From positions 6,686,927 through 6,750,926 of the forward strand of contig CANTUZ010000004.1 in NCBI GenBank assembly GCA_947846985.1: DNA of 64,000 nucleotides, in the 5' to 3' direction. Under the pieces are notes generated by a model that saw nothing but the letters and a program-made list of their open reading frames with translations, had not been told where the DNA came from and ran no database searches. The stretch comes from Fratercula arctica. Its lineage: Eukaryota > Chordata > Aves > Charadriiformes > Alcidae. Both the position numbers and the translations under genes were made by a program. Below, one piece after another: positions 1 through 13,785 of the stretch. Each line of letters opens with the position of its first letter. Positions within the stretch are counted from its first letter, which is position 1.

Positions 1-2386
1 TTACATTCCCCTTCACTTTGGCCCTGCGAGCCCGTCAGCATTTGGTGCTCCCGCAGCGTGATATACTGCCTCGATGGTATCGCTGCATCCTCATCCACCA
101 CTTCCTCCCCACTCGCCCCAGCTCCCGCCGCCCCGTGTGTCTGCGACGTCACCAGCCAGTGGCTGGGACAAAACTGGCATGTCCATGTCACAAGCCCTGC
201 ACTCCATCCATGTGATGGATAAGAACCGGCTCCAAAACCCATGTCTCCCAGTTTCTTCTTTTCACCAAATACTGGCAGTTTCTCTCTGCCTTCAAAATCT
301 TTGTTTCTGTTTTAAACAGATGGTTTTTCTTTGCCTTGAGAGGCTTTTTCGTACAACTCTGCCTCATCAATTCTCCACTCCTTCCTAAATCTCAGATGGA
401 AAATCCCTTTTCCTGCCCCCAGACTTGTTTTTCTCTTCTGCTGGGACTGATTTAACTGGTTATTATTCTGCACTTCCAAAATTGTTCAAAAGATGTTGCA
501 GGAAACAAAGTTGTATTGTATTGAAACAGAAAACAATTTCAGAATGGGATGAATCACCCTTTCTTCAACCCCCAGCTAAAAATAAAAAAAAAAAGATGAT
601 TCACTGTAGAAAGTCTCTGTGAGGTTTCTCAAATTCAGCTCTGGTTTATTTGTGAGGCAATTCTGTGCTTGTCATTCTGGCAATGTGGTATCATTTTACT
701 TGAAAATGGCCTGGCGGTTTTATTGATTCATTCTGGGAGATGACTTTATTTTGTTGGTAAATTTGAAGGCTGTTTTTGCTTATTTCATGAAGCATTTGAA
801 GCATATCTTATATATCAGACTATAGAGTATTTTGGAAAATTTAAGTAACTATATAATAAAACATAACAAGAAGTATAGTAAAAATGCAGCACACAAAGCC
901 AATGAAAGGCAGTGCTTTTTTACACAATACACGATTGAGCTGTGGAAGTTTTTGTCTCAATATCACCAAGGGCGAGACCTTTGTGAGATCCCTGTAGTTA
1001 AATTACAGAAAATAGATAAAAAGAAAACATCAAAACCGGGGGACAGTGATGCCTGCAGTGCGTTCCTTAGGACGCAGAAGTCGTTCCCGGTGCCGCGGGC
1101 TGCCCGTGCTGCCACGGTCGGGCGCTGGGGGTGGTTTTCAGTCCCCTCAAGCTGGATCCAGCCTCACAGTTCCCTTGGCCTGGGCAAAGGCTGTGGCTGC
1201 CTCTGCAGCCTCTGTAACGCAGCTCCTCAGCAAGCAGGATGGATGGCTGGATGTGGTGGGCTGTCAGCTGATGTTGGGGGCTTTGAGGGACAGCGATCCC
1301 ACTACCTACACCAAAGTTCCTGGTCCTGTTGGTCAAATCAGACCAAAAGTCTAGCCCAGCGTGAAGTTTGTGTTTCCATCTCTATATGATGAGCAAGGTG
1401 AGTATTTTGTAATCTAGGTGAAAATGTACGTTGTTCACACAAGCTTTCTGTCTCCTTTTATGTTATCACACCATCCCCAAAGAGGAAGACCACAAAACAG
1501 CTTGTGTGGAAGCCAAGCGGTGTGAATTAGCTGCGGGAGCACTCTGGAGACCCAGCGCCTGTTTTGGGGGGCTGGGGCGCTTAAGTGTGTTTTGGAGGAT
1601 TGGTCAGGGAGGGTAAGGGAAGTTCTTCAAGCTCACAACAAATTGCACTGGATTTAAATAAAAACTTTAGGTGAGGTATTGAAATACTTTTTATTTTGCA
1701 TTTCCCTAACAGGCTTTTTTCAAAATTATTCCGAAAAAGATTGTTGCGTGACCAAGCGTTGCTACCCAGGTGAGAGGAGAGGAGCTGAGAAGCGGCACGT
1801 GCCTTCTCCCGAGCCCCCCATGGTTCCTCTGCCAGCCCCCGGCTCTGGCAGGTCAGTGCCACACTGGGTGACTTCAGAGGAAATGTGATTCAGAGGGTGA
1901 CAAAAGTTAGCAAAGTGCTGACTGCCATGAAGCCCTGTCGCACGCGAGGTGTGATATTTGTGGCAGTGCTGACATGCATGCTGTGGATTGAAGAAAAAAG
2001 GGCACATGAGGTCAAACGGCCCAGCTCTTTGACTTTGCTGTGGGCTGTCTGGAGTAGGAATCACACTGCTGCATGGTGAAAGCTTTGTATGAATGGCTTT
2101 TGATTAATACTTGTGAAGCTGGTGGGAGGGGGAAATATGAAGAGGAGTCGGCACTGAGTGTGGCCAGAAGCACTGCTGCTGAAAGGGCAAACTTTCCCCG
2201 TTGGCAGAGGCACAGTGGCAGCAGGGCTGTACAAAGCTCTGCGTGTGCACATAAACCGTACGCATTGGCAGTGTCCCCAGGGAGACTTTGTTAGGATTGC
2301 CAACCAATCAAACTGCCTCTTAACCTAATTTTCACAATCTACACGCTTTATTAGAGCAACTTTTGATGTACCTATCAAACAAATTT

Positions 2387-2492
2387 ACTGTAAGGCAGCA
2401 AAAGTGGTAGATGTGATTTGTTTATGATTTATTTAGAAATTATGCCATATAAGTTAATTATGCCATATGTGCTTTGTTCTGGGGAATTTGCT
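2387..2492 (+). repeat. Local direct repeat, copy 1 (pair with 3475-3551)
   Basis: Two blocks occur in the same order here and about 1.09 kb downstream. The first begins ACTGTA(A/G)GGCAGCAAAAGTG. The second is a perfectly conserved GTGCTTTGTTCTGGGG followed by AATTTGCT. This copy also carries an internal duplication of TTATGCCATAT, which makes it longer than the other copy. The two could be fragments of an old dispersed element or a local duplication; I do not recognise the family. Confidence 0.6.
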
Positions 2493-3474
2493 TTTCAAAG
2501 ACATTCTTCCTAGTGTACTAAGAATAGTCATATTCACGTGGGGAAAAATGAAAATCCCTCATCCATAACTGAATTGTAAGCTGAATATATCACAGAGAGA
2601 AAACAAGATATATATTTTTCATGCTTTTGGTGTGTTCTAAGTCTGTGAGATGTCACACCAGTAAACAACCACCTCTTAGGGACAGAAATGAGAGTCTTGA
2701 TCCCGTTTCAGAATGTAATGCTCAGTCAAATGCTCTTGCCACACTTCAGACAGTGAATTTTAATTGTAAGCATTGCTTAGAGTATGGTCAGCTTGCAAAG
2801 GATGTAAGTTCCAGAGAAAGTGGGGACTGTTGGGGAGACAAAATATTGGTGCTTGAAGGATATCCTAGTTTTGCCATGAAGAGGTACAGCAGAGCCAGGT
2901 GAGCGTTGGCAGGTACGCGCTTAGCTGAGCTGTGATAGCCGGGCGTTTGGACACTCGTGGTTCAGTTCAGCTTGTGCTGAATTGGTAAAACCTAGTGAGG
3001 CATAATAATGTGTTAAAAATCTTCAATTATACTGCATGTGCTCCTTCGGTGCCACCTCAATTGGTTCTCCTGCGGGGATGACTGAGGTTGGTGTATCAGA
3101 TGGGATATCTGGCTTACTGAGAAAGGCTGTGTCAAAGCTGAGATTTCTGTCCTGGAACCGACACCTCTGGCTTCCCAGGAAAGGCACTATTTCTGTTTGG
3201 GTAGTTGATGATTTCAAATCTTAGTATCAGCTACGACTGTTCTCCAAATACTGCAGGCCCATTTTCAAACTTCAGTTTTCCAAGCAATTTTGTACGTCTG
3301 TGCACTGTGCCAGTACTTAGTGGTGGTCTAAGCCAAATGCGTTTGTGCTATTTGTGGAGTGTTTTTTCAAAGCAGTGCTAGATGATGGCATCCATACTCA
3401 GTGGAGGGCAACAGAACCCAGAAAAAAAGATGGTAAGGTGAGCGTAGACAGCAAACTTTAGGTGTATTTAGTAC

Positions 3475-3551
3475 ACTGTAGGGCAGCAAAAGTGTATAAG
3501 ATTTGTCACACTTAAGAAAAAACTAGGGTGCTTTGTTCTGGGGAATTTGCT
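3475..3551 (+). repeat. Local direct repeat, copy 2 (pair with 2387-2492)
   Basis: This copy carries the same two blocks as the segment at 2,387-2,492, in the same orientation. The spacer between them is different and shorter (77 bases in all against 106). The 24-base second block is identical between copies, while the first block has substitutions and a small deletion. Confidence 0.6.
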
Positions 3552-4312
3552 GTCAGATTGGAGATTCATGGAGTTCAAAGCTGGCAAGAGCAGCAATAAT
3601 TTTTCAGCCTGAAAAGAACTAGGGGGAGATCCGTTTGAGGCTTCCTCGAAGCTTCAGTCAGGCTGAGAAGATACAGCTTCCCTTTACAAACCTGGATTCA
3701 CTTACACCCATAGACCAGCTACAGCAACACGAGTACAGCGGTTTCTGCCAGGGTGCTAGCTATTCCTTTCACACATCGGTGCCCTTTCCCTTAGTGACGA
3801 GAAAACTGGGAATATCCAGAAGCTGTTAGTAAACAACTCTCTGTCTACAAGCGTCAAAACCTGCACCTTCAGAAACCCCACTGGGGTTTGTGGCCATAGG
3901 TACTCGCACCTGGGCACATGCTGGTGTCAATTTGTTGAGTGTTTTCAGAACACAAACGTCAATGTGCAAACTTGTGCTGCTTTGTGACAAAAGGGAACAT
4001 GGGGGCTCTGGCACATCCTTTCTATGGGTGCCCAGGCAGTGTCTTTTGCTTAGAAATGTGCCCCTTTAACATCAAATGATGAATAAGGTATGACCAAACC
4101 TGAACGCTGTAACTACCATCAAGAATATTAAGCACGCAAACAGCGATAAGGCAGTGTTTTAAAAAGAACTGTTACGAACAAGGCAGTGTAATAAGGGATT
4201 TAAAGAGACCTTGTTTTAATTAAATGAAATATGAAAATGTAGGCTGATCTTCTGCCACTTCTACTGTTTTGCCTTACATTTTGCAATCCCATACACGAAT
4301 AGCAGTATATTT

Positions 4313-4353
4313 TTATTCTAACTCCAATTTGCTATTATTCTAACTCCAATTTG
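4313..4353 (+). repeat. 19-base tandem direct repeat
   Basis: A 19-base unit containing ATTCTAACTCCAATTTG occurs at 4,313-4,331 and again, identically, at 4,335-4,353, separated by three bases. This is a small recent slippage-type duplication with no evident function. Confidence 0.8.
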
Positions 4354-7300
4354 TATTTCTGGGGGTAGAATTTGCTCATCGGTATGTAGACAGGTGTTTT
4401 GTACATTTGGCCGTAATTATGGGCAAAGACAAACTTGTCTGTACAAGGCAGTGTTCAGCCACCTGAGAGTTTTCCAGCGGCAGGTAATGCTCAGATACTG
4501 AAAAAGCTGACAGACGTCAAAGTTTCTCATTCAAGATTGCCTTTAAAATTATATTGTCTATTTACTTCAAATGTTTTCTTCCTGCAGACTTTGCCAATAG
4601 TGTTTGCTTAGGTATTATTTCTTCAACTGGAAGTGGCATAACAGGGGTTTTTACTTGGTTGCCATCATAGAAGGTGAAGTTTCACTAAGCAGATTAGGAC
4701 TCAGATAGTCCATGCAGTTCTCAACTGAATTAAATAAAGCTACTTAACGTCGATGAATGTGAAGTCAATTTAGATTTGCATTTCTGTGAATTTAAAGCCT
4801 AGATAACCTAAAATAAAGAATTTTAAGCTTACCAAGTAAAAGGAATAGGCAGCACTCACGGTACAGTTTGGAAAGGTTCCATGTTCTGTAGCATAACCAA
4901 ATGAATCTCTTTCCTTTGCACACCTAATCAGGCTTCAGGTAGAACCTTTGATTTCAGACTAGTTACTTCCACTAAATACTTTGTAACACTTAAATTTGTA
5001 ACTTGATCTTTGTAGTTGCTGCGGCTGTTCATATTATGTGGAGCTGTACTTTAGTATTTGTTCTTACAGATCTGCCCATTGCTCCAAATCATGCCTAAGT
5101 CACTTGCTGTAGCAATGACAAAAATTTCTGCAATTAGTTTTGGTACTCAGTGTTTAAGTGGTTGGACAACGTGTCAGAAAACATTTGCATATATTTTATA
5201 TACACAGTAATAAAAATGAGAGGGATGGCAGAAGGTTTATACCAGACCAGTGCCATCCATTGTTGTATGCCCTAAGGAATGACCCAAACAATGGGATAGG
5301 TTCATAAATACAGCAAAAAACTGTTGAAGAAAAATGTCATTATCCACATACTCATGGAGTAACATTATAACATGGCCAATCTTACCAAGTTTCACAATGA
5401 ATAGTAAGTGGGAACTGAAAAAACCAAACTGTTGCCCAAACGTTGTTACCGTAAATGTAAAGGAAAAGAAACACTGTAGGTGGGGATAGTAGTTCTGAGC
5501 CATTCCTTTGGTGTCTTAGATGTAACTGTCCCAAAAAACCCCAATTGGACTTCACCGTCAGAAATCTCCCGTTCTGCAGACTGCCTGTCTGTTCTTGCCT
5601 CGTTGGCCACAACCCCTGAGCACTTCTGCCGCCAGAAAAAAAAAAAGAATATCATTTGACGTATTTCACATTTCCACTTCTGTTCGGTGATCTTTCTTCC
5701 TTCTGTCTGCGGTTGTTTAACCTTGATCCAGTCATTCAGGTGAGAACAGAGAAAAGCGGAAACAAGTTTATGTTTTTTTCCCCCCTGCATGTCGAGACGC
5801 AGGACGGCTACCATCTCGGCATGGTCAGAGATGGACTCAGTGGCCTTGAAGCTGAAGTCTTCTTTAAAAACAAAACAATATTTTTATTATGGCTCAGTAA
5901 TATTTAATTTTTTCAGCCAAAAGAAATTATTTTACCAACTGGCTGCTGAAAAGAGCGACTGTTGAATTTTCCCCGGTGTCTGGCTTTTGAAACACGAGGG
6001 AGATTGTGGGAAAGCACCGTTCAGGTGCCAAGCTCCAGACGCTGTGCTGCAGCCAACGATCAGCCCTGCATGTTGCAAAATCTTCCTTTACATGTGGTAT
6101 GTTGTGCATATTTAGGCCTTTTTTATTTGCAAGCTGTTCAGTTGCAACAAAAATGACAGTGGAGCAGGGAGCAGAGAAGCATGCTTTGGGATAAAAGCCA
6201 AGCCCATGTTTCCAGCCTGCAAGCTGGCCACATTGCACTGGCAACTATGAATTAGGTGACTCAGTCCTGTGCAGTCACAATCAGTCAGAAAATAGCGATG
6301 TTTGTGGCACACAGGGTGGCGGTGGCTGCTCCCATTCCATTCAGCAAATCAACGTTTGAACTGACCACTGCACTTTTCCTTTCCCTGGTGCAACACCCAG
6401 CCAGCCCACTTAACTTTTCAATATCCGAGTATAATGGTGGTATTTGGGCCAGTGCTTTCAAAAGTAAGTCTTGGAAATAACTTGAGAAAATTGCCCCTTC
6501 CATTTAGACACATAAATAAAGTGCCAACCTTCAGAAACACAGTTCTGAAAACCCCGGACTTTATTATTAGTGACATTTTGTTGAGATCTGTTATCTGCGT
6601 GGTTCCACGAGTGACCTAGAATAAGAAGAGCAGAATTCTTGTTCTTAGAAATGGAAAAATTTGCCCTTTAGGGAGTACTCCACCGTGCAGAAATATTCAG
6701 GCATGTACAGGATGGCCGTTTGCCTTTGCTTCCCACTATCATTGCATAGGATGCTTTTTCTAAGCAGTATGGAATTGCCCAGTGGCAATCGATGAGCTGC
6801 AGAAGCAGCTGGAGATGATTCAGGATGGTTTTGTTCGCAGTCTTAACTTTCCCGGGGGGGCGCGCAGGGTTGGGGAGGACAAAGAGACTGCAGCGCAAGT
6901 CAGCAGCAGGGCAGGAGAGCAGGGGGAACTGGTGGCACACCACAGCGTTTGTAGTGACTGCTGCAGGCCACAGCCACAGTGTGGATTGAGGTTGCCCTCG
7001 GATTTTTCAGTGATTTCTTTTAGCGTATCTGCAGCCAAAGAATCATCCACCTGGCTTTATTTTAGCTTTACTTCAGCAAAGCCCACGCAGATTTCCTCCT
7101 GCTAGCTGCAGAAGGGTGCAACGGCTTGGGACAGGGTTCATGCTTAATGCCTGAGAGCGGCAGGCAAGTCCCGGGTCCTTAGCACAGTCAGGGGACTTGT
7201 GTGGGCAGCTAAGGATGTCAGACGGGTTTTGGCTGCGTATTTGTACTGTTTCATGTTGCACAGAGTCTGGCTGCATATTTTTGTTGATCGGGAGTCATGA

Positions 7301-10300
7301 AGGATAAAGATACCATACAACCATTTGCTTGTATCATTGTTATTATAAATAGACCACACCCAAGACCCTAATTCTGGGTGCTACCTTATAGAAAAACTAG
7401 ACCCTGCCTCATCGCCACAAGGATTTCACTTCAAGTTAGTCAGCTCAAATTAAGAGTACTTATTTTTTCAGAGGTAATCCAAGGCAAGCCAAGAGCAGAA
7501 GATACAGCTCTTATCAGAAGGAGTATTATCTTTGAAATTACTGGTTGTGGAGGGGTGTTAACAGAACTCAGTCTGTGTGTTGAAGTGTTGGTCAAAGTTG
7601 ACTGAGGAAGGGGTCCTTAATTTGGATTTGTATCTTTAGGTACAACCTTGCAGTTTCCCAGACAAAATCCTTTTCTGATTGAATAAGGAAGGGGGAAATG
7701 TTTTGCTGAAAGGGCATGTGAGAGGCGGCGCACTGTCTAATATTTAATCTGGACAAAGTTACATTAGGAAAAGAAAGACTTACAGGAAGCTATGAACTAT
7801 TTTTCCTGTCAGAAATATGCAGAAAGAATTGCCATGCTAGGCAAAGTCTGCCTATACATCCTCGAAGTTCAAAATTTAGAACAACTTGTTCAAGAGCTTT
7901 TTCTCTTTTGGCAACCTACTCATAGAACAAAAATGGATAAACTATACAGGGACCCATCACTCCTAATCCAGAACACACCTGTCTGCACATGGAATTACTC
8001 AGCTTCCAGATCCAGATTCTACCTTTAGACATGCATAGCAGGAACATCAGCTTAAACAAGAGCTAGAGTCTTCCCAAAACTAAGCAGACACTGTTCTGTA
8101 GTCTTACCTTTTTAGTGTGCATTCTCCCTCCGAATTACTCATCCATAAAAATGCAAATGTCAGTACTGAAATGAAAGCTGTGCAAAGGAAAAAGATGGTG
8201 ATTAAACCATTTGCCTCTGTTAATGGCTTGAAGACAAAAAGCCCGTATCCATAGTTCTGCATTTCTTTGGTATAGGAAGCAACAGGTCTGCAAAGAGCCT
8301 TCTTAAAATAAAAACTTTTCAGCGTAACCGCTGGTTCCGCCTGTGTATTAGTACATCTGTTGGCTTGTGGGGGCTTCTCTTACTCAGAATTGAACTGAGA
8401 CTGACAGTAACATCTGTTTACTACATATCTGATCAACTATATATAACCTTTGCCAAAGCAACTAAACTAGAAAGAAGAGAGCAATGCATTCATTAGGACA
8501 AGAACATAATTTTTAAGGATTATTTAAGATTAAAAACGAATGAAGTTTTGCAGAAACCAGAAAACACTTGCTTTTTCAAGGCGAAGATTGCTAAAATGAA
8601 TGCATGATATGATGCTGAAAAAGATGGTATAAAAAGAAAATAATATCAGCATAACAAGACATAAACTCAGAAGTCTCCAGCTACAGATCAGATACTTTAC
8701 TACTTAAATAGACTGTGCTTTATTCCTCTAAATTCAAATTTGCAATGTTGGGCTTCAAAATTCCCAAAATTTGCATGAAATGGAAAATATGCAGCTGAGG
8801 GCTCATATCCTAGCAAAAGAAAAGGAGTTAATAGTCAAAGACTTTCTGAGAAAACCTGGCATCATCCTCAGGGAATATTTTTCCTAAAAGCCTCATGCCT
8901 ACTTTGGAGTGAATTATTCTAAACAAAAAAGTAAGGGGTTTGCTTTTGGGGGGCAGAAGAGAGGTGGGGTTTTTTGGGTGTGTTGCTCTGGGGCGTGGAT
9001 TGCAGCCAGCGCAGGTTGAAATGCCCACTGCTACTTCTGCCCGGTGCTTTGTTTGCAGCTCACACTGGTGGAAGTTTTTATTTCAGGCAGCAGAGTGATT
9101 ATCACTATTATTAAACTTCACTTGCAATAATTGATCCATTTCTGAGAATTAGAAAAAGAAAAAATTGTTACAGCTCTTTCACTGAGTCTCTAACAGTTAC
9201 AACCTCTGGAATAAGATTGTCATGTTTGGCTGCGGGAGAGGGAAGGTGTCACCCTTACTAGTGTCACAAAAACACCTTCCTCAAATGCAGCCAAGTAACA
9301 AACCCTGAGCAGCTTGCTGCTGGGGTCTTTCTAGAGCTTGACAGCAAAATTACCCAAAGCACCTTCCCCTGAGGATGCTGTGGCTGAAGGTAGCATGGCC
9401 AACCAGCGCTTCCTCATCAGGGGGAACCAGCTGTGGCTTCAGAATTGAAATTAAGACTTTCTCCTAGTATCCCCATAATAACATTTTCCTTAATTTCCCT
9501 AACAGAGTTAGTGGTTGTGTTACAGGAGTAGAGATCCTGAGAGGGAGAAGGCTGGAGGGCAGACAGGTAGGGGTTAGGCAAAGGGGAACTGGACAGGCAA
9601 GGGAGCTGGCAGGGCTCTGGCGTGGTGGGACCAGCAGAGGACAGGAGGCATCTGTGCTGCAGGGCAGGGGTGGCATGGCAAGGCAGAGCTGGTGTCTCTG
9701 TCCCTCCCAAGGCAGGTCCACGCAGAGGATGAAGGCCTCAGTGCTTTCAATCAGGCAGTAGCTCAAGGGACAGAAGCCAGCGCTGGGGCCGTCCATGTCC
9801 CAGCTATGGTCACAGAGAGCAGGCGGCCACCTGATTTCTGAGCAGGGGATGCAGGCTTCCCTTTTGTCTTAAATGTTAGAAATCAAAGAAACAAATCGCC
9901 TTTTACACAAAAGAAATGCTGCTAAAAGCTTGTTCAGAGTTCAAAATCATGTGTGCAAAGTTACAAAATTCCCTGACAGCATGACAGCTCCTTTCTGCAT
10001 GATGCTGGTGTGTTTATGTCCTTTCCACCCACCTTTGCTTTTTACAACATGGCTATGGCTTGCACTGTAAGAAAAGCCTTTAGAAGTCCCCAAAAGTTTG
10101 AAAATCATGAGTCAGAGTCCCTCAACAGAGCGAGGAGGAGGGTTATTTTTTTTTAATCTATGTAAAACTCACTTGATACCTTTTATCTATGTGTGTGCGT
10201 AAGGCAGTACAGTGTTAGTTTCTTGGCCTCTGGGGAGGGGATATCTGTCTGTTTGATGGTGGGGAGCTTTCAGCTGCTCCCTAGATTACCAAACTTGAAG

Positions 10301-11937
10301 TCAGACTGTGTCCCCTCCCTTCCCACCTGACCCACATCATTCCAGCAATTAATCCTGCCCCTGATTCAATCATCCTCCACTGACCTCCTCTAACAAGGCA
10401 TTTATAGAAGCCATTTTGCCTCCCTAGGTTCTTATCTTCACCTCACAGACTGCACGTAATGCCTTAGCAAGCTGAAAAGACTGAGATTTTTTGCAATGTG
10501 GAACTGGAATTTGTGAATTTTCTAGGTACCCAACTTGGAACATCTGGGGCCTTGATGAGAAGGTGAGCACTAGCAGCTGTCAGAAAGCTGTCCCTCATGC
10601 TAGGTATTGGTACAAACTACTAAAAGTTCAGTAATGTTAGGCTCTCAGCATGCAAAACTCGCTGATTTTCTTGATTGTATTGCCTGTACTGTCTCTCTGG
10701 ACTTCTTGTTATGAGCAAAATAGGGAAAGAGCCCAATGTTGCTTTTCAGCTGTTTGAGAGTAAATATGTTCATGTTTGTAAGGAACAAGGAGATTTGGAT
10801 GAGTACGACACATAAGAGAATGTGGATTTTTTTTACAAGAACTTATGCTGGATTTACATGGTGTACAAAGTAATGCAAAGAATGAGAAAGATCAATAAAT
10901 TGAGTCATTTTTCTGTCAGTAGCAAGAATTCCATGGAAGAATCTGCAAGGTCATGTAATTAAAAACTAATAATGGGACTCAGCAACAGACTGAACTAAGG
11001 TTGAGCAAGTGAATGCAGTTATTGCTCTTCTTAACTATGAGAAGTTTGGCTTTGCAAGTGTACTGCCCTTTCCTGGCAATTTTCTGTGCCTCCAGAGAGC
11101 TATTGAGCCTCTTGAAGACAGGAGATTCATTAGTCATGCTCCTCTTGGATTTAGAGAGAGATTTGCTGGAGATTCCGGTTTTATTCCAAAAGTGAAATGG
11201 TATTCTCTTATGTAAAACCTATAACATTAAACTATAGCATAATGAGATCTGTCCAAGTGGGAAGTATATTATTGAAATCCTGTGCTTTTTAACTTCTGCC
11301 CTTCACAGGGCTGGTTTCAAAATATCAAGAACTTCTCCTAGCTCTCCCTCATTTTTCATTATATTGTTCAACTTCTGCCATTCCTCTCAAAGACTCTTAA
11401 GAGATTTCGGTTTTGGGTCCTTTGAACTGGCTAAAGTAAAACTTGAGACATGGTGCTGACCTCGGCATTCTCCTAGGTCTGGGAGCTCTGAAACAAGAGT
11501 TGTCCTCTTTGAAGGTAGGAAAAAATTGTGCGTTCACGGCTTTCATCCATTGCAAAACCAAAACCTCCAGATACATCACCTAGCGTTGCTATAGAAATGT
11601 CTTTGTAACGAACCAGACAGATTCTGCTTACGTTGAAGCTCTTCTGCTCTGTGTCTGGATTTTTCTTTACAAGCTGTCTGATGTGGAAGGACTAACCTCA
11701 TTCATGGCAGAACCACAGGCAGAGTTGTGGTGTGCACCTGCACGGTTTTCTCTTAAAAACTCCTTTTCTGCATTAGTCTCTCACTGCTAACCTCTCCTTT
11801 CTTCCATCTTCCCATGTTTTTGTACCAGAGCAAATCTTGGTTTTAAGAGACAGGGCTGAAGGGGAGGTGCTTGAAATAGTTTCACAGGGTTTCTATGTAC
11901 AAAAGCATTTCTGAACCACTTACAATACTTTGGTTGA

Positions 11938-12020
11938 AGTAGATCAATATCTGTGAAAAATAATCCCTCAGATGCGTTTCCACAGCCACATAAAACAAGC
12001 AGCCACCTGTGACAAAATTC
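11938..12020 (+). repeat. Diverged direct repeat, copy 1 (pair with 13701-13785)
   Basis: This segment of about 80 bases, containing GTAGATCAATATCTG, AATAATCCCTCAGA, TTTCCACAGC and CAGCCACCTGTGAC, recurs 1.76 kb downstream in the same orientation with scattered substitutions and short indels. I judge identity at roughly 85% by eye. The family is unknown; a fragmentary ancient transposon or a local duplication would both fit. Confidence 0.7.
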
Positions 12021-13700
12021 TGTGAGTAGCGCAAGCTGCGTGGTGCCAAGAGGAGCCTGGCTTTCTTCATCTGTTGCGTTCTCGTTATGCCACGGAAGCT
12101 GCGTTTGACAGCAAGTGTGATGATGGGATATAAGTAAATCAGCCATTCATAAACAGTTCTACAAATCATTGCCTTATCAGTCATTAAATATCAGCAATGT
12201 TAGTTAAAAAAAAATTGAGAAAACTAAAAAAATAATAGAGGAACGGCATACAGTCATAAGCTGGCGTGATATGCCTCATTTTAGCACGATGATTTTCATA
12301 TTGTAATTAACATATCTTGTCTGCTCTGCTGAAGAAATTATCAAGGGCTTCCATCTTTTGATCATTAATAGTAAGAGACTGACTTAAATTAGAAAGGAAG
12401 TAAAGAGCATTGATGGAAAATTATCACTGAAAACCACATTGTCCTGTATGCCTGCAGACTTTACGGGGTATCTGATGAGCTGCTGAGTCACTAACGTCAG
12501 ACCTGGGGCTGCAAAAGGACCGAGGCTGCGTGCCGGTGTTTAAAAGGTCAAATGGAAAGCTTGACAACTGATATAAATTTACCACACAAGTGTCCGTTGC
12601 TGGTCTGAGCCAACAGATCAGAGGATTGCGTGTAGTTTTGTGCTCAGTCTTTAACAATACTCTAACCAAAAGCCTGCTCGCTGTCTCTTTCCTTTAGTAT
12701 TTGAAGATAAACCTTTTCTTGCACGTGAGTGAAGCTGTTAGCTTGTTACAAATGGATAAAGAAGGAAGTGTGTATGTCATTGGAGATGCTCAAGAAATGA
12801 GTTGAATGGTACCGTACCTTTGCTTGCTGACAGATCAAAGGCAATCCCTGAAGTCCTATGTCTGTTAGTTTCAGAAAAGCATGCTATTTCCTTGTGCTTT
12901 GGCTCATGCATGTCTGAATTTTAACATAAAGTATCATATCTCGGAAGCCATGGAGGATGTAGTATTCATTAGCTCCCATTCGGTGTTTCGGTGTTCTGAC
13001 TAGAAAGCTGGTCACTCAGATGAAGAGTAGGAAATGATAGCGTGTGGCATAGCCAACCAACACTAGTCATTGGAAACACAAGGACTGAGCAACTGATGTG
13101 AACAGTTTGTAATCCATTCCCAGGAAAATGGCCTGTGGAGGGGAGAAAACAGGTGATGAGTGTTATTTGCAGAAACCAGTATTGGTTTGTGAATGATTCA
13201 TGGATCCCTGGGCTGAGGCGGGCAGATAATGTGTGGACAGTTAGTAATTTTGCAGTTCAGATAGATCGACACTCTGCTTTTACCCTGGAGGCATCCTGAA
13301 GGAGTTATACCCAATGGAACTCCAGTGAGCTCTGTCTTCACCTGGCTCATAGAATGGGAGAGGGCAGTGTCTTGCCTTGCTAGCAGGGAGGTGGTTTTCC
13401 TCTATCAGGCTGGCAGAGGGAGGTCTCTCTTGGGGAGCCCTTGGCTTCCAGACAGGGGATGAACCCTTTTCAGGTTTTAAGTTGTCCAAGAGAAGGAGAG
13501 CGGAGCTAGGGCCAGCTGGAGAAAATGGGAAATTGCGTAAAATCATCTTAGGACAAGCTACAGCAAGTATTTCAGTCCTGGTCCTTGCCCTGAGAGAGGG
13601 CTGGGAGCTTCTCCTGGGACTGGCCAGAGAGGCCTTGCTAGAGCGGATTGTCTTAATAAAAAGTGAGGCGGAAGGGGGAAGGTGCTGGTCATCTGATTAA

Positions 13701-13785
13701 GGTAGATCAATATCTGCTAAAATAATCCCTCAGAGCCATTTCCACAGCTGCATAAAACAAACAGCCACCTGTGACCAAACTGTGC
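13701..13785 (+). repeat. Diverged direct repeat, copy 2 (pair with 11938-12020)
   Basis: This is the downstream member of the pair. It shares the four blocks of the copy at 11.94 kb in the same order, with a two-base shortening near the start and several substitutions. Similarity fades on both sides, so the recognisable unit is about 80 bases. Confidence 0.7.

Larger units (their letters stand above)
1..9400. other. Intergenic DNA, no gene recognised
   Basis: I recognise no coding exon here. Open frames are short and none resembles a known protein. By synteny this is probably part of the interval between CETN4 and IL21, but I found no IL21-like exon. Visible structure is limited to a locally duplicated pair of segments near 2.4 and 3.5 kb, a 19-base direct repeat near 4.3 kb, a GC-richer patch at about 1,040-1,360, and good isolated splice-donor strings (CAAG|GTGAGT at 1,398 and CCAG|GTGAGC at 2,899). 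Without matching acceptors and homology these donors do not make genes. Confidence 0.6.

Noticed and set aside
832..1389. 185-codon plus-strand frame ending near a good donor
   Set aside because: No family resemblance, no convincing acceptor, and half of it overlaps open frames in other registers across a GC-rich patch.
6782..7105. 107-codon plus-strand frame beginning with a helical-looking peptide
   Set aside because: Only the first 20 residues look protein-like. The rest is compositional, and the opposite strand is open over the same stretch.
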